64,000 bases of DNA, taken from NCBI GenBank assembly GCA_949825025.1, contig OX463786.1:16997911-17061910 (forward strand), read 5' to 3'. The notes under the pieces are model-generated. The model saw only the letters and a list, made by a program, of their open reading frames with translations. It was not told where the DNA came from and ran no database searches. The position numbers were made by a program, and so were the translations under genes. This DNA is from Siphlonurus alternatus (Eukaryota; Arthropoda; Insecta; Ephemeroptera; Siphlonuridae). This document shows, piece by piece, positions 23,094-34,535 of this stretch. Each line of letters opens with the position of its first letter. The stretch's first letter is position 1.

Positions 23094-25620
23094 TGCTTGT
23101 TTTCAATAAAACTTATTTACACTTTATTTTTTTTTCGAAGTGTCTTATTTTACAATTCCAGCTGTATGAAAGAATTTATTATTGTTTATCATACATTTTA
23201 GTAACAGTGTATTTATTTTGAAAATAAAATTTATAGGAAACTTTCAGATATTTTACAGGAGATCAGAAATGAATCAATTTATAATTTTTATGATGTAAGT
23301 ACAGTACATAAAACTTGTGAAATATTGCCTCAATTCATACATTTTTGAAAGGAACATTGAAACATAGGAAAAAATATTGAATTTTTAATATAATTTTGAA
23401 GACATTACAAATATATGACATGCAGTGTATAGTACTAATTTGATTATAAATTTAGAAGTAATATAATAATATGGAAATTAAGTATTTAAGTATAAGCTTA
23501 ATAAAATGATACAATGTCAGTCAAGTTTAATTAAAGAAAAATTAATTTAAAATCAATTTTTTATTGTCAATGAAGTTGAAATTATAGGCAAATTAATTGT
23601 ACTCTGGATTATACTAGTTATATTTCTGAAAATGTGTGGCATACATATTATCAACAAAGATTTAACATAATAAAATACACAACTAATTTTGTTATACTAG
23701 ACATGGGGGGAAAAAACTAAACAGAAATAAAATTCTTGGAATACAAATTAAGACAACTGATGGTGAGATCGAACATAGTATTAAAAAGACATAAAAGTAG
23801 CAGCTTATATAAATAGGACACTAATTAAAACAAGAAGGAATTTTGTGAAGAAAAAGAAATAAGAAGTTTAAAATGGTTCTATCTTGTTCATGTGTTTTAT
23901 GGCCATATAGTTTAACCAAAGTTTCAGAAGCTCATGTTTTTTTGGGTCAGTAGTTAAATTCATACAATGGAAACTAGCCAGTTTCTGCATTTCTATTGGT
24001 AATTCAAAATTGCAAATTTTACACATACTAATAAAAACCATTCTGCAAAGTTTCAAAACTGAATTACAAACAGAACACTTCTTGTTAGGGAATTTTAAAA
24101 TTAATTTTACTGTGTTGCTGCAGAAACTTGATCAACTCTCCTAACCAAAAGAATCTTTAGTCTGATATTTTATTATTTAGTCACAAAAATCTAAAAGGAA
24201 TTATTGTTTTTATCAATTTTAGCTACTGTATAAAAATACATAAAAATTATTTAAAATATCTTATAATTATAATTAAAATGTTTTAGTTTATATTTATAAA
24301 TATCGTCCATACAGCTGAATTGATACTACGTAGACACCATTAAAGTATTCTGCATGCAATAGTTGCAAAACCAATTGCTGTAAATGTCTGTCTTTTTCAT
24401 TGTCAGAGTACAGAACATAATGGCATTGTTGGTGCTAGAAGCCCCAAATTTTCCAATTAGCGGTAATTTTCCATTAGGTTACATAAATCAACAATTACCG
24501 GACAGACATTCCCCAACAATACTTCGTTTACAACAACCAACAAGCAGAAGACATTGTTACAAATCTAATACTATTAAATTGTATTAAAATGTTTTTTTTA
24601 AATAAAAATTTACATATACTGTATCTCTAATGTATTTTTTTTTTCTATGTATGAACACAATTACATGATTTTTGAAAATAATATATCTCTACAATATGAT
24701 TACATATATAATATTGTCATTATTGCACAACACTTAAAGCAATAATAATAATAATAATTCTAAAAACGATGATAACAATAATACAAAAAGTTCATGACGT
24801 TAATGAACTTCTTCTGTTGAAATATGTAAAAACAGAAATTTCTGTTTGCCGTCATAGAAAACAAATTAAACCTATGTATTAACATGGAGTCCAAGTTTTA
24901 CGGTAATTTTCTGGTAGAAATGTACTTCTTGCTTTTACTCATGACCTTTTCTGCCAATTTATAAACGTAAATAACCATCAACAGCTAAAATAGACTTGCA
25001 TTTTTTTTTGTTTTTTTTTACTAGAAATGTATGTTTTGTATGAATTTTATTAAAATAAAAATACAATTTGATGTTAAATATATTAAAATAGATATTTTCT
25101 ATTAAAATATAATAACAATTTTTTAATTATAATTTAATGGCATTTCTATCCAAAACTTGGCAGAGCTGAATACAGATAAGTGGAGGGGCATTGAAAAGCA
25201 TGCACTTAAAATATTTTCATTGGAAAAAGTTAGCATACAAAGTTCAGCAGCTAGTTCAGCAGATCTTGAAAATAGTTCCTGAATATTTTATAACATTTTT
25301 TCTTCTATAGCTAATATATATATGTTATATAAAGAATTATCATAGAATGTTCAGTAGCCATTCAATAGACCCTTTAAAGTAAATTGATTCTATCTAACTT
25401 GCTGCTGAACCTTATATGACAATTTCTTCCCTGGATAACATAAAAGAGTCATCATGAAAGATTCAGTAGCCAGTTCAATAGACTCCTGATAATAAGATGA
25501 TTTAATTCACTTTCTACTGAACCTTTTACAAAAATTCTTTCTATTGCAATTTAAATACAAGCCCATAAATGACCCCATCACAGCACATAAGCAAACTAGA
25601 CATAAGATAAACACTGACGA
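23094..25620. other. Tail-to-tail intergenic region between SRP72 and the R3HCC1-like gene
   Basis: Two converging 3' UTRs must end here; several AATAAA and TTTATT sites are present and the true ends cannot be chosen. At 24355-24560 there is a dispersed repeat (GGACAGACAT..ACAA..GTTTACAA..AGCAGAAGAC) that recurs at about 40790-40920 in an alpha-catenin intron. At about 25240-25540 there is an imperfect foldback family with AGCCAGTTCAATAGA, also seen at 34280-34360 and 39510-39690. No gene recognised. Confidence 0.55.
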
Positions 25621-25922
25621 CTACTTTCCCCCTATCGTCCCTTCCCAAGCTTCCTCACTCTGCTTGGCTGCCAGCCGTTTCTTTTCTGTAACAACACAAA
25701 ATAATGAAATTAGTCAATGGAGAAATGAAGAACATTCAACAATAATAATAGAGCATCTATGATGTATTGTCAGTTAACATAAGTAGAATCATAGAATCAT
25801 ATGTCCAATTTTTACTGTAGTTTAAACTGCATGGCTTTGAAGCGACAATGTGTCTCACTTTGATATAAAGACAGGGTGATTAAAGTAAATAATTTAATTA
25901 CATAAAAATTTAAATTTTAAAA

Positions 25923-25977
<55 letters not shown>

Positions 25978-28900
25978 AAACAAAATGTTGTTACTGACCC
26001 CTGGCCTCCCTGAGCAGTGTCCTCTCCTTCTCCCTTTCCTCCCTGCTGGTGTTCAGACGGACCCCCAGGGCACTGGACACGAGTCTCTTGGCCATGGCGG
26101 GGCAGGTCTCAGGTCGCGGACGGTACGGTTGTAGGAAGTCGGTGGAGCGCCGCGCCTTCTGTCGAGACTCGGCACTTGCCTGGGAGAGTGGGCGTAGTTT
26201 GAGCATTGGGTGGCCGTGAGCTAGCACCTCCGCGGCTGAAATCAGAAAGATAGGAATTTCATGTATCAAATCAATAATTTGAAATGATATTGTAATGAAG
26301 TTTCCATGACATACACAATTTTTACATGACATACTGTACACAATTTTCTTGTTAGTTTTAATTTTCATTCTTAAATTATAACAGTAAAAACTTGTTATTA
26401 CGTAAAGTCAAGGGACCCAGGAAATTAGGTTTACCTTGTATCAAGTTTTTCCTATACCTGCAATGCTAATTATTTTTGATGGGACCGTGATCTCCTTTAC
26501 TCAGAATCGAGTTTTACCCAACAACAAGTTGTGTAATAATGAGTTTTGACAGTACAGTATTACAATAATGAATTATCAACCTTAACAATTTTATTTTATT
26601 AATAAAAAGGATCTGTATAATGCTGAAATTTAGGTCTTTGGTATTTAATAAGATAAGCCACAAGTGTCTTCACAAAGTGTGATTGAACATGTACAGTACT
26701 GTATTAAAAATTTAAAATAATAATAATTTTAATTATTTTTTTACAATTTAAAACAATTTTTTAATTAAAAAATCAGAGTATTGTAGCATAATTTGGTACT
26801 TGCTAACCATTTTTGCAATAAATGAGACATTTATATTGTCCCAGAGACCATTAAAGACCTCCTTGTTTTATGGCTAGCTCCAGCAAAGCTCTATTGTTCT
26901 CTTAGGTTGTCCATTGTCTCCGCATCAAAACTCATTGATTACTCACCTATGTGTGAGTTGCTAAAGACGGAGAGAGCGTGGGTGTCATCGACCCACTTGA
27001 GCTCACAGCCGGCCCGACCCGCCATGGGCAGCAGGATGGTCATCAGGTCCTGCGTCTTGAACTCTGCAGGGAAGCCGTACACCTCCAGCACGTGCGAGTA
27101 GTCCCTTTCTGCAAGCACCGCCTCCCGAGCACTCTCGTAGGCCGAGTAGTCCGAGCTGGGACGTTCCACACGAACCTTCCCCACTGCTCGAGTCAACTGA
27201 GGGATGATGGAGAAGTTAATTACTTGGATGTTGTTGTAAAAAAAAAAAAAAAAAAATTGGTAAAATAAGTATTTTGAGAATAAAAAAATTATAGATTTGT
27301 GTCAAGGAAATGAAAAGAGCAAAGAATTGTAAGATTTTTTTAAAAAAGAAAAATAATTTATAATGTATGTATACATTACATATATAATTTTTGACAGGGA
27401 TCACCAGACATGTACTTTAAAAATACTGTCATATTCCAGCCAAGATTAACAACTCTTGCTTTGCAGTGGTAAAAAAATTAACAAATATTGATTGCAAATA
27501 CGGATAAATCAATTATTACTGATGATCCTTATGTTCCATGTACAGAAGGTTCATCAATAATAATTTATTATTTCTGATTGTGTATTTACAAACAAACCTA
27601 TGGCCTTTTTAACCCCCCCAACCCCATAATAACCCTTGGCTTTAATTTACTACGTGTAGCTTCTTTTCTTCTGTTAACTACAGAGCTGCATATTACAATA
27701 TTATTAAATTGAAATGAAATAAATATAAAAAAAAAACATCAAAAAAGTTAAATCTTGTCTACAAAATATAAAACATCCTATAATCACAGTGACAATTACC
27801 TCTTCCATGAGCGAGGGATCGAGACAGTCCCCATCTTCGTCAAACAGCATGTCCCAGGTACAATCATCTGTGCTGAGCTGAGACGCAGGAGAGGACTTCT
27901 TGCTGTCTGCTTTCTTAGACGATGATTTAGGCATCATTTCGTTTGCAACACAATCGTCATACCAATCAGTGGGAGAACTTTGAACTTTACTTTTGTCCAG
28001 CTTAGAAAGTCTCTTCTTTTCTAAACTCAGAGCTTTACCAAGCTCATCAAGCTCAACTACACTCGTCGTTGGGACCTTTTTTCTTACAGATTTTATTGCT
28101 AATGGTTCAATCTCTTTAATACATAACACTTGTGAGTTTTCTAATGACGGTTGTTTATCTTTTAATTTTATTAATTTCTTTTCTCGACTTAAAAATTTTC
28201 CTAATTCATCTTTTTCAACTCCAAATTCAATAGTGGCTGGTACAACTTGTCTAACAGGTGTTTCTGAAGGTTTAATTTCTACAGGTTGGTATGTTTGTGT
28301 AAAATCACTTTCAAATGTTTGAGGTTGTAAGCTTGGTAAACTTGTTAAATTAACTTCAGGTTGGTAATATTGTGGTGTAAAATTGTTAATACACATTGTT
28401 AATCTATCATCTGTAAATGGTGTAGTGTCTAAATGTGGTTCAACTATAATTTGTGATGACGGCATTGTTAAATTTGATTGTTCAAGATTTGTAACGGAAT
28501 CTACTTTTTGTTTATCAAAATGTAAATATTTTAATAAATTTTCTTGATCACATGATGTATTATTTTCTTGATTATATAATACAGGTTTATTTATTTTATC
28601 AGAAATATTTGTAATATTCAATTCAGTACTATTACGTTTATTTTTTTGTTCATTTTTATGAATTGATGATAAATTTTCTTTATGATTTTCATTAATACTA
28701 GGATTTTGTATATCTTCTTCTAAATTTAAATCACAATTTGAGATATCAGAATCACAAGATGGTGTTCTATTACTAGTTGCTAATGTAAAAGGTTCAGGTT
28801 TTACTGACGGTTTGTGGGATTTTTTACGAGGCGTCACCACGTTAGGGGAGGAATTTCGATGTCTTGACGCTTTTGGAGGGGAGGGTGTGACATCGGGGGA

Positions 28901-29855
28901 GGGAGGGTTTTGAGGAGAGTTCTCCGAGGCAAATCTTCGAGGCCTCGGAACGTAAACTTGAATGTCGGGTCGCCTCTGTCTTGCACTAAAACAAATAGAA
29001 TGCATCAAAAATTGAAATAAACAACCTGTATGACTTATTGTACACTTGGATAGAATGGACAACCTGCATGAAATTTTTCATTGCAGAAATGAATAGAGGG
29101 TACCAAATTATGCTACTCTGAATTTTTTCATTTTTCTTTTTTAGTCCCAGAACTATTTTTAAATAATTATTGAAAGTGCAGCTACACCCCCTGGAGGCGT
29201 CAATAGGCGTCTAGGCCCTATATTTTTTATTAAGGATTCAGAAGTGCCAAATTAGCTTACATTACTTTCAAATTTCAATAATTATGTAAAAATAGTTCTG
29301 GTACTCAAAAAAAAAAAAAATCAACAGCATAATTTGGTAACTTCTATTCATTTCTGCAATAAACATTTTTCATGCAGGTTATTCATAGTTCAAGTTATAT
29401 ACTGTCTATTTTTTTCTCCATATTTTTTAGCTCTTAAATACTATTAAAATCATGGCTATGAAGTCATAGTCATAAAAATATTCAAAACACAAGCAAAGGG
29501 GGAAAAAAAAAACGTTGCATGACTATGACATCACAGCGTCTTTTCCCGAGATTTTGAGAGTGTTAGAGGATTTTTTTTTATTACTATTATTTTTTTTTTT
29601 AGAATTTCAATTTTTTAGTTTTTTTAAACTAAAAAAATATTTAAGTGGGTGTGGTCACTGAAAATGCCCTGCTTTAATTTGTCACATACGAAAGTGAAAG
29701 CTATAGCCACACCCACAAGTTGACCAAGCGCTATGGAAGTTTTGGTGGCTCTCCCATGTATTTTTATTAATATATTCTAGCCTAGTGAACTAAACAAGGA
29801 CACAAATAAAAATTTATAATAAAAATTAATAATTTAAAATTAATTAAGTGAATAA

Positions 29856-29934
<79 letters not shown>

Positions 29935-30275
29935 AAATTGTTTAACTCTTTTTTAAAGTTTTTAACACTAAACAGTAAAAAATAAGCACCATAAAAATTA
30001 ATTTTACTCAATTAAATTATTAATTCTAATTTTAGCACTTACGAGGGCTTGGTTGTGCTGGTGTCTGTGTCGCTAGCGGCCTCCTGACCCTCCCGTGCCA
30101 GCCGAGCTGCAGGGGGACGGTAAATGTTGACTGCAGGCATGTTTCTGGTGCCTGCTGTGACAGAGGAACATGTTAGTACTGGAGTTAATAACCAGTGGCA
30201 CAATGTTACATTTTTTATGTGGTTTACCCCCCTTCCTGTTTCCCGTGGCTATGCCACAGTCAAATAGCTACATAA

Positions 30276-30362
<87 letters not shown>

Positions 30363-33043
30363 ACAAACAAACAAACAAACAAATATGTTCTATAATATGG
30401 GGCACTGATCTTTAGGCAAAGTATGCCTAAGTAACTGTACAAAAAAATTAAATAACATCATATCTTACTTTTAAATTTAATAATATTACTGTATGCATAT
30501 TACATTGTTTTAATCCTGCTTAAATTGTTAAATTCAATTTCAAGTAATAAATATAGAAATTAATAAAAAAAATAATAATAATAAAATTTTTTTTAAATAA
30601 ATTAATTACATTACTTTGTAACAGTACTGTGGATAAGTGTAGAAAGTAATTAAAGATATTAAAAAACTGTAATTATTATTGGTAAAACAGCTGATAAAAT
30701 AAATAATACCCTATTTATTTAACAAAAATAAAAAATAAGGAAATTCAATGTCAATGAACCTTACTATAGGTTGTTCATAAGGTTCATTTTTGCTTACCTC
30801 TTCTAGTTTGACTGCTCATATGAGACGATGCTGGCAAAGCGCTTGCACATGAACTCATCACACTTTCCCTGTAAACAACGTTATGTATTTGTAACTTAGC
30901 AACGTCAACAAAAATAACTTCAACATTAGTAATCATAAAAGAAGTCTATTCTTGTGTCCAGCTGATAATCTAAAAGTTTCAGAGTATGACAGCTTCAAGC
31001 ACCATCAAGCGACAGGGTAATTAGCAAACTCACAACTCCCCCCTCTTAATATTTGTCGTTGGCAATGGCTATGTGATGGTAGCGATTTTTAGGAACCACT
31101 GAACTCTGAAACATTTTAATTATAATTTGTCGAAAATATAATGATGCCTCTGATATTACCATATCTGACAGCAATAAGAGAGTACACTTATTTTTCCACA
31201 GTTTCCAAATATATACAGTGTACAGTATGTTATGAATCCAAGGCAGTAAATATCCTGTTATTTACATCATATTGGCAATAACGTGAATTAAATTTGTGGA
31301 ATGAAGGTCAGTCGATGCTGCCTCCATGCCAAAAATCTCATGACTTTACCCATAAGGCCCGACAATTCTTAGTTTCCCTTTGGTACAGTGCATTACTGCA
31401 TACAGTAGGAAAGCATATAAGAGCCATAGAGGCTTCAAGTGTTCCCCGGCGGGAAAATTTTCTCCATAAGCCTCCATGTTACAAAATTTTAATTCTTTCT
31501 CAGTAACTATAATTTAAAAGCTATTAATTTGAAACCATCTACTACCCCTCCCCCATTTAGAGATCTTCTGATGATGAATCAAGAAGTCAAGAACTTATTT
31601 TCTTCTAAAAAATTGTTTTAATGTTAAAAAACGATTTCATTTTTATTTTTTTTTTTTTTTTACATAGGTTTGGATGGGACAATGGAAACACTGCAAAATC
31701 AGCTGACTTGAAGCCTCTATTAACTTTAGATTTTAATTCAAGGTAAATCACTGTCTCAGACTTTGCTATATTCACATATTGACACATATCAAATAAAATA
31801 TGCAAAGTAATGTGGTAAAAACTTATGCAAGAAAAGTTAAATAAATAATTAATTCAGCACAAGGTGCAATATCATAAATTAGTTACCATGACAAATTTTT
31901 TTGTAGAAAACAGCATAATTTTTTTTAATATATTTAGTACTGTAATATAATCACACAACATAAAATAATATTTTTATGTTATGTAGGCATACATAATTTT
32001 AAGAACTTTTGCACTTAGTCTGAATACTGGAAGTATTATTATTATTAACCATTGGAAGTAGGAAGTAAATTCAAGCTTGACCAAATTAGAAATTGAGAAA
32101 TTTTACACCAATATAGCCATGAAAACTTATTGTGCAACACATGACTATGTGTATGCAAATTTCTATAATCCTAAAGTTACAGTGAGTTTTTATCAAAGGT
32201 ATTAGTACACTTGCCATATTTTTTTAACAAACCTGTAGAGTCATCAATTCCTATCAAAAAAATCAATAGGCTTTTTATTTTAGAATGTAGTCTCACCTTT
32301 CATATTGCTCCAAGAAGCATATAACTGTTCTTCTTTCATCGCCTTCACCGATAGAAAATGTTTTTAATTCTTTAAATTGTTCAACAGTTTTATGTATCAA
32401 GAATCTTCTATAATTATTAACTGCTGGAAATATCAGCACACTGAAACATCATGCAATAAACCAACACTTCAATGCTTTGCTGCAACTAAAAATCCACTAC
32501 TGCATACATTCTCTTAACTGGCTACATGCTTCCAACATACTTTCACTTCTCAGGCCAGCTAGAATTCAGTGAAAGTGTAACCTCAGTTATGACACTGTAG
32601 CTACGTATTAAATATTCTGATCAAGGCAACTTTATCTTCATTATGTATGTTATCTTGTTTTTGTTAAAAATTACAAGGACATTAAACCCTAAAGGTGGGG
32701 TCTTAAAAAAATTACAAAGTCATGGTAGGGGGTAGAAATTAAAAAAAAAGGGGGGGTTTAAAATAAGATCTTTTTTTATAAATTATATGGTCTAAAATAA
32801 TTAGAATTTTGTGTAAAAGTTGATGGTTAATATAATTATACGAAATACGTTCCCAAAATGGTTATTAGAGTTAATTTAATTAAAAATTAAATATGATAAA
32901 CATCATGCAGAGAAAATGTTGAGTTCATTATACCTGTCTTTTTGAAGTGTTTCTCTATGAAATTTATCAATATCATATATCACTAGATCCAAAAAATTAT
33001 TATCTTCTAATTTTAGATATCTACCATCCAATAAGTTATCCAG
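25621..33043 (-). CDS. R3HCC1L: R3H domain and coiled-coil containing 1-like protein
   Basis: Eight exons in phase: 33043-32934, 32440-32297, 30868-30798, 30154-30043, 28985-27800, 27196-26947, 26235-25999 and 25685-25621 (about 724 residues). Exons 1-2 encode an R3H domain ([38 protein letters not shown]), as in vertebrate R3HCC1. A long AT-rich exon encodes a polar, probably disordered middle opened by a basic [13 protein letters not shown] and closed by [19 protein letters not shown]. The last exons form an RRM-like unit ([33 protein letters not shown]), then [20 protein letters not shown] and a charged helix. R3H binds single-stranded nucleic acid; the cellular role of this family is poorly known. 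No in-frame ATG exists in exon 1: an in-frame TAA (33058-33056) precedes it and a CTG in good Kozak context at 33043 is the likely start. If that is wrong, the next ATG is at 30858. Confidence 0.87.
25919..25980. repeat. (AAAT)n microsatellite
   Basis: About 15 tandem AAAT units between the last two exons of the R3HCC1-like gene. Confidence 0.95.
26382..26553. mobile_element. pogo/Tigger-like MITE, copy in R3HCC1L intron
   Basis: Starts CAGTAAAAACTTGTTATTAC and aligns over its length with the reverse complement of 19018-19205 (shared AAGTCAAGGGACCCAGGAA and TATACCTGCAATRCTAATTA). The right end is more diverged, so the boundary is approximate and the TA duplication is not clear. Confidence 0.7.
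29061..29380. mobile_element. 320-bp foldback MITE
   Basis: Begins AACCTGCATGAAA and ends with the reverse complement TTTCATGCAGGTT. The arms, about 120 bp each, are imperfect. Its arms share ATTGCAGAAAT, ATGCTACTCTGAATTTTTT and ATTATTGAAAGTGC with the element at 54551-54866, so the two belong to one family. It lies just upstream of the acceptor of the long coding exon. A degenerate half-copy may lie near 26780-26850. Confidence 0.75.
29854..29935. repeat. (AAAT)n microsatellite
   Basis: About 20 tandem AAAT units in the R3HCC1-like gene intron. Confidence 0.95.
30275..30382. repeat. (AAAT)n(AAAC)n compound microsatellite
   Basis: About 21 AAAT units followed by five AAAC units; the minus strand reads through as a spurious repetitive peptide. 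Confidence 0.95.
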
Positions 33044-33497
33044 TTTTAATAATTTTTAATTAAATTTAATGTCGTAATAAAAATTTCATTGTAAAACACT
33101 TTCGCCAGCTGACGCTTTACTCAAGGACGTTTGTAAAATTTAGTTGCTTCTTTTTCCGCTTATTATTTTGTATGAGAATTTTTTCTATGTGGCAGCACTG
33201 TACATTTGATCCGAAAATGGCAGGTGCAACTGTTACTGCCAATTAAATTAAAATTTTCTAAATTTAGTACATTATTAATTTTTCATTTAAGTATCATTTT
33301 TTACTGTAAATTATATTAAAATATCACATTTTACACAAGAAAATATACTTTTTTTCATATTTGTTCAGTTGGAACTGAGGTATTATGGAAAATAATTTTG
33401 AATACAAATTCAGAGATTAGTACTTTTCACCTTGTTAGGTTTGCAATGGGAAATTGTCCTGTTTACACGACCCGTTAACTGTATCGGTGTCAATTTG
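33044..33497. promoter_or_regulatory. Bidirectional promoter region, R3HCC1L / alpha-catenin
   Basis: The R3HCC1-like gene (minus) and alpha-catenin (plus) are head-to-head. On the plus strand a strong donor (GTAAGT) at 33498 fits a non-coding first exon of alpha-catenin ending at 33497, spliced to the acceptor at 34525. Inference from splice signals only; the exon start is not visible. Confidence 0.45.
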
Positions 33498-34535
33498 GTA
33501 AGTGAATTTTGATATGTTTTGCTTATTTTTTGCCTATTTATCAACTAAAACATGTATTTCAATATTAAATCTACAATATTACATAATAATCATGTTCATT
33601 TTATTCGTTTTAAATGGAAATGAATGCGTTAAAAAATTTCTAGGCGTGTCTTCGGCTATGAGTCATTTTTAGCTTTAACTGTATTTTATTACTCTAATAG
33701 CCCTAATTATATTCTACTTTACGTTTATTATTGTAGAACTGATACATTAACGCATTATTTTTGTAAAATAAAACTTTTATTTGATGAAAATTTGATGTAA
33801 ATCTCAAAATGGCAGAGGTGACATCGGCTTTCTCCGAAACACGGGAATCGCGTCATCGCTGAATCAGAATCTTATCTTTCTCACGCTCCGTTATTTACTT
33901 TATTCATGCACCTTTCTACACTTTTTTTTACTACGAATGATAAAGATGCAATAATATATTATATGCGTGATGGTTTATAGATTTCTTGTTTATTAATTAG
34001 TCAGTCGAACACTTTTTTTTTTTTTTTTAATAAATAATGGCAGTCTATTACTTTCTCAATGTTTAGAAAATAGGGCAAGAAACGTTGGTATTTATAAAAA
34101 TTAAATTAATAACTATTTGCAGTTAATGAGGCTTTGGAATACTATGCATAATTCTATTGGAAAAGTTTCAATTTGTTAAGTGAAATCAATACAATCATAC
34201 TGCATGTTATATTGTATATATGTATGCATACAATAAGCATAAATATTATAACATGCAAATCACATTACCTTGCATGGAATGATCGGAAGCCAGTTCAATA
34301 GAATGCTGGCAATGAGCTGGTTCTATTCAACTGGATACTGAACCTTTAATGTCAATAATTCGATTGATTGGTTGGTATTTGGGGCAATTGACACATTTTG
34401 GTCATGTATGATATGCCCCCATGTCAATAATTCCTTCAATGGGTACGTAACATCTTTGCACCATACCTCTATTAGAATAATTCAGTGTTAAGCTATGTTA
34501 ATAATTTTATTTTATAATGTTTCAGAATTGACACA

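Noticed and set aside
26017..27268. Plus-strand ORFs over the R3HCC1-like exons
   Set aside because: Antisense shadows; the minus strand gives conserved domain motifs with matching splice phases.
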